Assembly (NCBI RefSeq): GCF_004349105.1
Contig: NZ_SMLB01000007.1
Span: 124,001 to 188,000 of the forward strand
Direction: 5' to 3'
DNA length: 64,000 bases
Origin: Jiangella aurantiaca
Lineage (GTDB): Bacteria; Actinomycetota; Actinomycetes; Jiangellales; Jiangellaceae
This document shows, piece by piece, positions 1-13,255 of this stretch. Below the pieces are notes generated by a model. That model ran no database searches. It was not told where the DNA came from and worked only from the letters and a program-made list of their open reading frames with translations. Every line of letters starts with the position of its first letter. Position 1 is the first letter of the stretch. Made by a program: the position numbers and the translations under genes.

Positions 1-2
1 AG

Positions 3-506
3 TCGCCCGGCCACGTCGCGTCCAACCCCTACCACTTCGGCACGCAGCTGTTCGACCTGCACGCCGATCCCGAGCAGGCCAGTCCGCTGGTCGACACCGC
101 CCTCGAGCTCAGGATGGCGACGGCGCTCCGGGACCTGCTGATCGAGAGCGAGGCGCCTGAGAGCCAGTTCGCCCGGCTCGGGCTCCCCGCCGACGGCGCG
201 GTGACCACGCAGCATCTGCTGTGCGAGGCGCAACGCGAGCGGGTGCTGGCGTCGACGCGGCCGGCGCCGGCGATCGACGAGTTCCCGGATTCCCGGCTGA
301 GCGTGCGGACGCCGGTCGGCGAGTTGATGGCCGACCAGCGAGCCGCGCGCATCCTCGCCGACTACTGCCGGCCGCTCACCGTGGCGCCGTTCGGCCATAT
401 CTGTTCGGCGATGTCGCTGTACCGGGCCGCGTCCCTGATGATCGGCGTGTTGCCATGGCCGCTCCTCGCCGAGGCCGCGGAGCGGCTGGCGGCGCTGGAC
501 GAGTGA
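3..506 (+). CDS. Sulfatase, C-terminal part (gene starts before the window)
   Basis: The open frame enters at the window edge without a start and ends with TGA at 504-506. The visible 167 residues contain the typical late sulfatase phrase LFDLHADPEQ (compare LFDLESD and LFDVEDD in the two complete sulfatases downstream), where the enzyme's C-terminal subdomain begins. The catalytic cysteine motif and metal ligands lie outside the window, so substrate cannot be judged. The gene ends 13 bp before the convergent LysR gene. With the next two sulfatases it makes a three-sulfatase cluster around one regulator. Confidence 0.75.
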   Translation, partial: SPGHVASNPYHFGTQLFDLHADPEQASPLVDTALELRMATALRDLLIESEAPESQFARLGLPADGAVTTQHLLCEAQRERVLASTRPAPAIDEFPDSRLSVRTPVGELMADQRAARILADYCRPLTVAPFGHICSAMSLYRAASLMIGVLPWPLLAEAAERLAALDE

Positions 507-519
507 CGGCGGTCCCGGG

Positions 520-1404
520 TCAGCCGATGACGGTACGGGCGACGGACAGGAAGTTCTCGAGCAGTGCCGAACGGTTCCAGCGCCGATAGGCGAACCAGAG
601 CGCGGCATGGAGGTCGGCGGGATCCAACGGCACGGACACCGTGCCGGCGCGTGAGATCGACGCCATCGACGCGGCCTGGATGGAGACCCCGATGCCGGCG
701 GCCACCAGGGCGAGCTGGGCTTCGAGGGTGTCGCCCAGAGCCTCGACGCGCGGCTCGAAGCCCTGCGCGCGGCACCCGTCGATCAGCAGGTCGTAGAACG
801 ACGAGCCGAGATGGCGGTGCCAGAAAACGTAGTTCTCGTCGAACAACTCGCCCAGTGAAATGAGCGTCCGGTCGGCGAGCCGGTGATCTTGCGGGAGAAA
901 GACGACGAAGGACTCGTCGAGGATCTTCAACGTCTCGACCGATCGATTATTGGAGACTCGCCGAACCACTGCCGTGTCCAATTCTCCGGACAGGATTCCG
1001 CGTTCCTGCGTTGAGCTGTCGCGAGAGTGGGTCAGCTCGATAACGCTACGCGGTGAGACCTTTCGGAACTGCCGGAGAATGTCCGGCAATGGGCCGTTGA
1101 GGCCGGCGCCGAGCGAACCGATCACGATGTGGCCCGTGCGTCCCGCGCGGTAGTCATCGACCAGCACCTTGGTGCGATCGACCGAGGCGAGCGTCTGTCG
1201 AGCGGCGTCGAGGACCTGCTCGCCGATCTCGGTCAGGCTGATCTCCCGGCTGGTGCGGGTGACGAGTTCGACGCCGAGCTCGGCCTCGAGCTTGTTGAGT
1301 TGCTGGCTGAGTGCGGGCTGGGTGATTCCCAGCCGGCGAGCGGCTCGGCCGAAATGTAGCTCATCGGCCAGTACGTTGACGATCTCGAGCTGACGAAGCT
1401 GCAT
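520..1404 (-). CDS. LysR family transcriptional regulator
   Basis: The 294-residue protein has the LysR layout. A winged helix-turn-helix fills the first 60 residues (motif AARRLGITQPALSQQL followed by LEAELGVELVTRT), then comes an effector-binding domain of about 200 residues. Length is normal for the family. The gene is divergent from the sulfatase/ABC operon starting at 1470, with only 65 bp between them, so it probably controls that operon and itself. An ATAAG-N5-CTTAT box overlaps its own ATG. The ligand cannot be read from sequence; a sulfated sugar or its desulfated product is an inference from the neighbours. Confidence 0.9.
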   Translation of the reverse strand: MQLRQLEIVNVLADELHFGRAARRLGITQPALSQQLNKLEAELGVELVTRTSREISLTEIGEQVLDAARQTLASVDRTKVLVDDYRAGRTGHIVIGSLGAGLNGPLPDILRQFRKVSPRSVIELTHSRDSSTQERGILSGELDTAVVRRVSNNRSVETLKILDESFVVFLPQDHRLADRTLISLGELFDENYVFWHRHLGSSFYDLLIDGCRAQGFEPRVEALGDTLEAQLALVAAGIGVSIQAASMASISRAGTVSVPLDPADLHAALWFAYRRWNRSALLENFLSVARTVIG

Positions 1405-1417
1405 AAGTGAATCTTAT
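1403..1417. promoter_or_regulatory. Candidate LysR-type operator (ATAAG-N5-CTTAT)
   Basis: The dyad has five-base arms and a five-base centre and fits the T-N11-A pattern of LysR boxes. It overlaps the ATG of the LysR gene (1402-1404) and lies about 55 bp before the sulfatase start, the expected place for an autoregulatory and activation site. The role is inferred. Confidence 0.5.
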
Positions 1418-1469
1418 CGAACTATCAGTCATTTGCGGTTGAGCGCCCTCGGATGCCGTGGGTTGAATC

Positions 1470-2894
1470 GTGGTCGTGAGCCACGCCAGCAGCGACACGC
1501 CGCCGAATATCGTCGTCATCCTGGCCGATGACATGGGATTCGGGGATTTCGGGTCGTTCAACGGGGGAATCAACTCCACACCGGAACTCGACGACCTCGC
1601 CGCTGCGTCGCTGGTGCTCACCCAGCACTATTCGGCCTCCCCGGTCTGCGCGCCCGCCCGTGCCGCTCTGCTGACCGGACGGTACCCGCAGCGCACCGGC
1701 GTGATCGACACGCTGGAGGCGCGGGGAACCGACCGGCTGGGCCTCGGCGAGGTGACACTGGCCGACGTCTTGAACCGCCATGGTTACCGCACCGGCATCG
1801 TCGGCAAGTGGCACTCCGGCGCCGTTGGTGCCGCCTACGGCCCGACGCGTCGTGGGTTCGACGAGTTCACCGGGTTCCGCGGTGGATGGCAGGACTACTG
1901 GGACTGGAGCCTCGAAGCCGACGACGAGGGCAGGGTCACGGCGGACGGCCGCTACCTGACGGACGTGCTGGCCGACGAGGCGGTCGGCTTCATCCGCCGG
2001 AACGCGGCACGGCCGTTCTTCTTGCACGTCGCCTTCAACGCGCCGCACTTCCCGTTCCAGGCGCCCGAAGAGCTCGTGGCGAGACACCGGGCGCCGGGCC
2101 GGACCGAGGTGGTCGCCACGATCTACGCGATGCTGGAGATCATGGATCGCGGTGTCGGCCTGATCCGGCAGGCACTCGCCGACGCCGGCCTGAGTGAACG
2201 GACCATCCTGCTGTTCTCCAGCGACAACGGGCCCGATCACGGCGGCGTGGGTGAGCGGTCGGCGGCCCGGTTCAACGCCGGCCTCGCCGGTTCGAAACAG
2301 CACGTCTACGACGGTGGCATCCGGGTGCCGGCCATCATGCACTGGCCTGGAGTCATCGCCCCGGGCACCAGCGACCGGTTCGTCCACCTGACCGACTGGT
2401 TCCCGACGCTGCTGGCGGTCGCCGGCGTGCCGGCCTCCGCGGGCCCGCCGCTCGACGGCCACGACGTCTCGCCCCTGCTACGAGGCGAGGCGCCCGCCGA
2501 CGTGCCGAGGTTCTGGCAGTGGACGCGGTACCGGCCGATGCGGGAGTCGAACGCCGCGATGCGCGACGGTCGCTGGAAGCTGGTCCGTCCCGCCCTGCCG
2601 GGGACCCTGGACCTGCGGCCCGAGGACGAACTCGTCGACATCGACATCAAGCGCCATCCCGGCCGGTACCCCGACGTCGACGACACCGACGCCCCGCTCC
2701 ACGCCGGCCCGGAGCCGCCATCGGCACGGCTCTTCGACCTGGAGAGCGACCTCGGTGAGAGCCGGGACGTGGCCGCGGATCACCCGGACGTCGTCGCCAG
2801 GATGCAGGCGGAACTGGACCGGTGGTTCGAGGACGTGGAGCGGGACCGGCTGCGCGGGGGATCCGCCGGCACGGCGCAGGAGGTGCAGCGCTGA
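1470..2894 (+). CDS. Sulfatase (formylglycine-dependent, arylsulfatase family)
   Basis: The 474-residue hydrolase cleaves sulfate esters. The metal-binding segment ILADDMGFGDFG is near residues 17-28. The signature CAPAR begins at Cys60; this Cys-x-Pro-x-Arg motif is converted to formylglycine in active sulfatases. A later SSDNGPDHGG segment supplies further metal ligands. No signal peptide is visible, so the enzyme is probably cytoplasmic and acts on an imported substrate. GTG at 1470 is the first in-frame start, but GTG at 1476 is also possible and neither has a strong ribosome site. Its stop overlaps the next sulfatase start, so they are translationally coupled. Substrate is unknown. Confidence 0.9.
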   Translation: MVVSHASSDTPPNIVVILADDMGFGDFGSFNGGINSTPELDDLAAASLVLTQHYSASPVCAPARAALLTGRYPQRTGVIDTLEARGTDRLGLGEVTLADVLNRHGYRTGIVGKWHSGAVGAAYGPTRRGFDEFTGFRGGWQDYWDWSLEADDEGRVTADGRYLTDVLADEAVGFIRRNAARPFFLHVAFNAPHFPFQAPEELVARHRAPGRTEVVATIYAMLEIMDRGVGLIRQALADAGLSERTILLFSSDNGPDHGGVGERSAARFNAGLAGSKQHVYDGGIRVPAIMHWPGVIAPGTSDRFVHLTDWFPTLLAVAGVPASAGPPLDGHDVSPLLRGEAPADVPRFWQWTRYRPMRESNAAMRDGRWKLVRPALPGTLDLRPEDELVDIDIKRHPGRYPDVDDTDAPLHAGPEPPSARLFDLESDLGESRDVAADHPDVVARMQAELDRWFEDVERDRLRGGSAGTAQEVQR

Positions 2895-4393
2895 TGCCGC
2901 AACGACCGGTCAACGTCGTCCTCGTCCTCGCCGACGACCTCGGCTGGGGCGACCTCAGCTGCTACGGCGCCACCCGGATCCAGACCCCGCACCTGGACCG
3001 GCTCGCCGCGGAGGGCATCAGCTTCCACGACGCGCATGCGGCGTCCGCCGTGTGCACGCCGAGCCGCTATGCCATCCTGACCGGGCGGTACAGCTGGCGG
3101 AGCCCGCTCAAGCACGGGGTCCTGATGGGGCACGGGCCGGCGCTGATCGAACCGGGCCGGCCCACCCTCGGCTCGGTGTTCAAGACGCACGGCTACCGCA
3201 CCGCGGCCATCGGCAAGTGGCATCTCGGCCTGGGGTGGAAGCATCGGGACGGATCGACCTGGGACGCCTTCCGCGGCGATCCCCTCGAGTACGAGCTTGG
3301 CGATCCCCTTGCGCGCCATCGCGACAAGGACTTGGACTTCGGCGCCGGCATCGACTACGCCCAGCCCTTCACCGGCGGGCCGGTGGACCTCGGGTTCGAC
3401 TACTTCTTCGGCATCGCCGGGTCGCTGAACATGCCGCCCTACGCGTTGCTCGCACAGAACCGGACCGTCGGCCTGCCCCAGCAGGAGAAGCGCCGGTTCC
3501 TGCCGGGGCAGCGGCCCGGCTACGAGACCCCGGACTGGGACGAGCGCGAGGTCGACCTCAGATTCACCGGGGAGGCGGTCCGCTTCATCGAGCGCAGCGC
3601 CGGACTGCCGTTCCTGCTGTACTTCGCCCCGTCCGCGCCGCATCGTCCCCAGGTGCCGCCGGACTTCCTCCGCGGCGTCTCGGACGCCGGGCCGCGCGGG
3701 GACTCAGTCGTCTTCGTCGATTGGATGGTCGGACAGCTCACCGAGGCGCTCGAGCGCGCCGGCGTGCTCGACGACACGTTGATCGTGTTCACCAGCGACA
3801 ACGGCGCCCCGACGATCTTCGCCGACGAGGTGGACCTCGAGGTGCACCGGCCCAACGGCCCGTGGCGCGGGCAGAAGGGCGACCTCTGGGACGGCGGCCA
3901 TCGCGAACCACTGATCGCCCGGCTCCCGGGCGTCGTCCCGGCCGGGACGACCAGCCCGGCCCGGTTCGGCCTGATCGACCTGCTGCCCAGTATTGCCGGG
4001 CTGCTCGACGTGCCGCTGCCGGCCGGTGCGGCACCCGACGGCGTCGACCGTTCCGGACGACTGACCGGCGCGCCGGGCACACCGGACGACCTGCTCGTCC
4101 ACCACAGCATGGGCGGGGCCTTCGCCGTCACCCGCGGCCGCTGGAAGGCGCTCTTCTCGCCCGGCTCGGGAGGAGGACTCTCCGATCCGGAGAGCGACCT
4201 CCTCGGCCCCGACGACCCTTCGGGCCAGCTGTTCGACGTCGAGGACGATCCCGGCGAGCAGCGCAACGTCTGGACCGAGCATTCCGACGTGGTGCACGAC
4301 CTGTACCGCGAGCTGATCCGCATCGTCGGCGGAGACGCCGACCTCGATCCCGGTGGGCGCACCGCTCACCCCGACCAGAGGAGAACCGCATGA
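2894..4393 (+). CDS. Sulfatase (formylglycine-dependent), second in operon
   Basis: The 499-residue sulfatase starts at the ATG overlapping the upstream TGA, giving the clean N-terminus MPQRPVNVVLVLADDLGWGD. The metal motif LADDLGWGD is at residues 12-20, the CTPSR formylglycine signature starts at Cys54, and TSDNGAP occurs mid-protein. No export signal is seen. It differs clearly in sequence from the first sulfatase, so the two may remove sulfate from different positions of one glycan. The stop overlaps the start of the solute-binding protein gene. No formylglycine-generating enzyme is in the window, so maturation must use one encoded elsewhere. Confidence 0.92.
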   Translation: MPQRPVNVVLVLADDLGWGDLSCYGATRIQTPHLDRLAAEGISFHDAHAASAVCTPSRYAILTGRYSWRSPLKHGVLMGHGPALIEPGRPTLGSVFKTHGYRTAAIGKWHLGLGWKHRDGSTWDAFRGDPLEYELGDPLARHRDKDLDFGAGIDYAQPFTGGPVDLGFDYFFGIAGSLNMPPYALLAQNRTVGLPQQEKRRFLPGQRPGYETPDWDEREVDLRFTGEAVRFIERSAGLPFLLYFAPSAPHRPQVPPDFLRGVSDAGPRGDSVVFVDWMVGQLTEALERAGVLDDTLIVFTSDNGAPTIFADEVDLEVHRPNGPWRGQKGDLWDGGHREPLIARLPGVVPAGTTSPARFGLIDLLPSIAGLLDVPLPAGAAPDGVDRSGRLTGAPGTPDDLLVHHSMGGAFAVTRGRWKALFSPGSGGGLSDPESDLLGPDDPSGQLFDVEDDPGEQRNVWTEHSDVVHDLYRELIRIVGGDADLDPGGRTAHPDQRRTA

Positions 4394-5673
4394 CACGACG
4401 CAGACGTCGTGCCGCTGCACTCCTGACCGCGGCGACGGCCGCCGCGCTCGCCGCGAGCTGTTCGTCGACCGGGCCGAACGCGTCGCCCGGCGACCTGACC
4501 GAGCTCAATCTCTCCGCCGTCGAGGCCCCTTGGCTCGACGGCTACAAGAAGATCATCGAGCAGTACGAAGCCGAGACCGGTGTGCAGGTCAACCTCACCT
4601 CCTTCCCCTTCGACGGCCTGATGACCCAGCAGGCCAACGCTGCGCAGATCGGCTCCAACGCCTTCGACCTCTTCCTGCTCAACGAGCAGTGGGTCGGCCT
4701 GTTCTACGACCAGCAATGGGTCCGGCAGCTGACCGATGTCGACCCGGCCTTCTCGTGGGACCCGGACCTCATCGAGTTCGACGGCGTCGGACGCTGGGAC
4801 GCGGACACCCGGACCACGTCGCTCGACGGCGAGCCATACGCCCTCCCGATCAACGGCAACATCCACGAGTTCATGTACCGCACCGACCTCTACGAACAGC
4901 TGGGGCTGCAGGTGCCGACCAGCTGGGACGAGGTCGTCGCGAACGGGGAGCGCGCCGTCGACCAGGGCGTGGCCGACGACGGCTACGTCCTGCGCGGCAA
5001 GACGCCGACCTACGACTTCAGCGCTGTGCTGTTCTCCTACGGCGGCTCGTGGTTCGCCGACGAGGCCGCGGGCGACTGGACGCCGGCGGCCGACACCGAC
5101 GAGTTCCGCGCCGCGCTCGAACAGTTCAAGGCGCTGGCCGGCGTCGGGCCGCCGGCCCCGCAGACCATCGCGCAGGCCGAGGCGATCTCGCTGATGCAGG
5201 GCGGGACGGTGCTCCAGGCAGCTCTGGTGACGGCCAATGCCGCCCCGCTGGAGAATCCGGAGGCCTCGCACGTGGCCGGGAACATCGGCTACGCGGTGAT
5301 GCCCGGCCGGACCCCGGTGAGCGGCACCTGGGTCCTCGGCGTGCCCACCGGGCTGCCGGACGAACGAGCCGAGCTCGCCTACGACTTCCTCACCTGGCTG
5401 ACCAGCAAGGACACGATGCAGGCGTGGGCTGACGGCGGCGGGGTGACGACGCGCAGCGACGTCACCAGCGACCGGCCCGACCTGCGCGTCATCATCGAGT
5501 CGGCCGACGACGTCCGCGGCGGTCTGCGCTATCCCTTCACCCCGGCGATGCTCGACGTCACCGACCCGGCGATCAGCCAGTACCTGGCCGGTGACCTCAG
5601 CCTGGACGCCGCCGTGGAGGAGATCCAGGACGGCCTCGTCGGCGTAGTCACGAATGCGGGGTTCCTGGAATGA
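4390..5673 (+). CDS. ABC sugar transporter, extracellular solute-binding lipoprotein
   Basis: The 427-residue family 1 (maltose-type) binding protein has a basic start (MTRRRRR), a hydrophobic stretch and a lipobox LAASC, with Cys24 the likely lipidated residue. The rest reads as a carbohydrate-binding protein (YKKIIEQYEAETGVQVN near the start; repeated Trp and Tyr). The ATG lies in an ATGA overlap with the sulfatase stop and follows GAGGAG. Since both upstream enzymes are sulfatases, the cargo is probably a sulfated oligosaccharide, which is inference. The open frame runs far upstream, but that part is sulfatase sequence in another frame. Confidence 0.92.
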   Translation: MTRRRRRAAALLTAATAAALAASCSSTGPNASPGDLTELNLSAVEAPWLDGYKKIIEQYEAETGVQVNLTSFPFDGLMTQQANAAQIGSNAFDLFLLNEQWVGLFYDQQWVRQLTDVDPAFSWDPDLIEFDGVGRWDADTRTTSLDGEPYALPINGNIHEFMYRTDLYEQLGLQVPTSWDEVVANGERAVDQGVADDGYVLRGKTPTYDFSAVLFSYGGSWFADEAAGDWTPAADTDEFRAALEQFKALAGVGPPAPQTIAQAEAISLMQGGTVLQAALVTANAAPLENPEASHVAGNIGYAVMPGRTPVSGTWVLGVPTGLPDERAELAYDFLTWLTSKDTMQAWADGGGVTTRSDVTSDRPDLRVIIESADDVRGGLRYPFTPAMLDVTDPAISQYLAGDLSLDAAVEEIQDGLVGVVTNAGFLE

Positions 5674-6617
5674 GCACTCGACTGGAAATCGCGCCCCGTA
5701 TCGCGCCGTCCGGCACCACCTCGCCGGCGGCCCGCCGGCCGTTCCCCTGGTTCAAGTACCTGGCCGTCGCGCCGCTGGCCGTGGTGTTCGGCGGGCTGGT
5801 CGCGTATCCCGTCGGGCTCCTGGTATGGATGGCCTTCGGGCGGGTCCGCCTCGTGGCCGGCGAGTTCCGCTGGGAGTCAGTGGGTCTGGACAACTTCGCG
5901 CGGATGCTCGACGACGAGACGTTCCTCATCTCCTTGAAGAACTCCGCCGTCTTCATCACCGCGACGGTCGTGCTGACGCTCGTCCTCGGGATCGTGCTCG
6001 CGCTGGCCACCGACGGGCTGGTCCGCGGCAGGCAGATCGCGCAGAACGTCGTCATCTGGCCGGCCATCGTGGCGCCCGTGGTGATCAGCGTGGTCTGGTT
6101 GCTGATCCTCAGCCCGCAGATCGGCCTGCTCAACCGCGTCCTCGTGTCGCTCGGTGCCGATCCACAGGCGTGGCTCGGCGACAATCTCGGCGCGATGGCC
6201 AGCATCATCGTCGTCGACGTGTGGCACTGGACGCCGATCGTGTTCCTCTTCGTCTACACGGCCCTGCGCGGCATCGACCCGTCGGTCCTGGAGGCCGCCA
6301 GCGTCGACGGCGCCGGCTACCTGCGCAAGGTCCGCCATGTCGTGCTGCCGTTGCTCGCTCCGGCGATCGCCGGTGCCGCGGCGATCCGGCTGATCATGGG
6401 CGTGAAGGCGTTCGACGAGATGTACCTGCTCACGTTCGGCGGGCCCGGCACCGCGACGACGGTCATCACGATCTACCTGCGATCGGTGTTCTTCGACGCA
6501 TTCGAGTACGGCTATGGCGCTGCCCTGAGCATCACGGTCGTCGGGCTCGTCCTCGGCGTGCTGATCCTCTCCTTCGTCGTCCGCTCGCTGATCCGGAGGA
6601 CTACTCGTGGCTACTGA
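5670..6617 (+). CDS. ABC sugar transporter permease (MalF-like)
   Basis: The 315-residue inner-membrane permease has about six transmembrane segments. The EAA loop (EAASVDGAGYLRKVRHVVLP) near residue 207 contacts the ATPase. It starts within the stop of the binding-protein gene (ATGA) and overlaps the next permease by 11 bp, so the importer is translated as a block. No ATP-binding subunit follows; this import class in actinomycetes commonly uses a shared MsiK-type ATPase encoded elsewhere, which is the likely arrangement here. Confidence 0.93.
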   Translation: MSTRLEIAPRIAPSGTTSPAARRPFPWFKYLAVAPLAVVFGGLVAYPVGLLVWMAFGRVRLVAGEFRWESVGLDNFARMLDDETFLISLKNSAVFITATVVLTLVLGIVLALATDGLVRGRQIAQNVVIWPAIVAPVVISVVWLLILSPQIGLLNRVLVSLGADPQAWLGDNLGAMASIIVVDVWHWTPIVFLFVYTALRGIDPSVLEAASVDGAGYLRKVRHVVLPLLAPAIAGAAAIRLIMGVKAFDEMYLLTFGGPGTATTVITIYLRSVFFDAFEYGYGAALSITVVGLVLGVLILSFVVRSLIRRTTRGY

Positions 6618-7455
6618 GCAACCGACACACGGACGCACCACGGGCCGATGGATCGCCGGGGTGATCCTCGGCGGCGCCGCGGTCGCCACGATCGTCCCGC
6701 TGGTCTGGATGATCATGATCGCCTTCCAGAGCCCTCGTGCCATCATCGCGCCGGACTGGGAGTTCGACTTCTCGCTGGACAACTTCGCCGAGATCTTCGA
6801 CACCGACGCCGTCTTCGGCACGCAAGTGGTCAACAGCCTCGTGCTCGTGCTCGCGGCGACCGCTCTGACGCTGGTGATCAGCGCCTTCGCGAGTTACAGC
6901 CTGAGCCAGCTGCACTGGTCGCGGCGGACGGTGCTCGTCGTGCTCACCCTCGCGGGCCTGCTGCAGGTGATCCCGCCCATGACGCTGGTCCCCGGGCTCT
7001 ATGTGACCCTGCTCAACTACGACCTCGTCGGTACCCTCGGCGGGCTGATCCTCCTGAACACCGTGTTCAACCTGCCCTTCGCCGTGATCATGACGAAGTT
7101 CTACTTCGACACGATCCCTGGCGAGCTGCGCGAGTCCGCGTCGATCGACGGCGCCGGTGAACTGCGGGTGTTCCGGGCCGTGATGCTGCCATTGGCGGCG
7201 CCCGGCATCGCCGCCGTCGCGATCTTCACAGCGATCCAGGTGTGGAACGAGTTCCTCTTCGGGCTGGTCTTCACCGCCGGAGGCAGGGAGGCTCCGATCA
7301 CCGTCGGCATCGCGGCGCTGATCCAGCCGCAGGAGATCAAGTTCGGCGCCATGGCCGCCGTCGGCGTGGTCACGGCGGTTCCGATCGTCCTGCTCGCCGT
7401 GGTCGCCAACCGGCAGATCGTGGCGGGGCTGACGAGAGGCGCGGTCAAGGGGTGA
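6607..7455 (+). CDS. ABC sugar transporter permease (MalG-like)
   Basis: The 282-residue second permease begins at GTG 6607, a few bases after CGGAGGA. It has about six membrane segments and the EAA-loop motif ESASIDGAGELRVFRAVMLP near residue 175. It forms the channel heterodimer with the preceding permease. A GC-rich hairpin lies 20 bp past the stop, and no ATPase gene follows, so this is the last gene of the sulfatase/importer operon. Confidence 0.93.
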   Translation: MATEQPTHGRTTGRWIAGVILGGAAVATIVPLVWMIMIAFQSPRAIIAPDWEFDFSLDNFAEIFDTDAVFGTQVVNSLVLVLAATALTLVISAFASYSLSQLHWSRRTVLVVLTLAGLLQVIPPMTLVPGLYVTLLNYDLVGTLGGLILLNTVFNLPFAVIMTKFYFDTIPGELRESASIDGAGELRVFRAVMLPLAAPGIAAVAIFTAIQVWNEFLFGLVFTAGGREAPITVGIAALIQPQEIKFGAMAAVGVVTAVPIVLLAVVANRQIVAGLTRGAVKG

Positions 7456-7474
7456 TGGCGTCCGCCCTGAGGCA

Positions 7475-7499
7475 GGACCGGCGGCCCGAGGGCCGGTCC
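7475..7499 (+). terminator. Hairpin after sulfatase/ABC operon
   Basis: GGACCGGC and GCCGGTCC form an eight-base-pair stem around a nine-base loop, followed by GTTGTGG without a real T run. It sits 20 bp after the last permease stop and is best read as a weak terminator between this operon and the carboxylase gene. Confidence 0.45.
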
Positions 7500-7582
7500 G
7501 TTGTGGGCATCGCACAAGCTACCCGCCGAGACCTTGTACTCCAGGTCGCACGCACGGGCGTGCATTCGCCTGACAGGGTCGA

Positions 7583-13162
<5,580 letters not shown>

Positions 13163-13255
13163 CCGGCAACAAACATCTGCGACGACGTCAGACCTCGCGG
13201 TCGGCTGCCACCGCGTCTCAGAGTTCTCTGATATGCCTCTTTTATCATCGGGATC

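Noticed and set aside
2755-4389. N-terminal extension of the sugar-binding protein to 972 residues
   Set aside because: The extra part is sulfatase sequence read in another phase; the lipoprotein signal and ribosome site fix the start at 4390.
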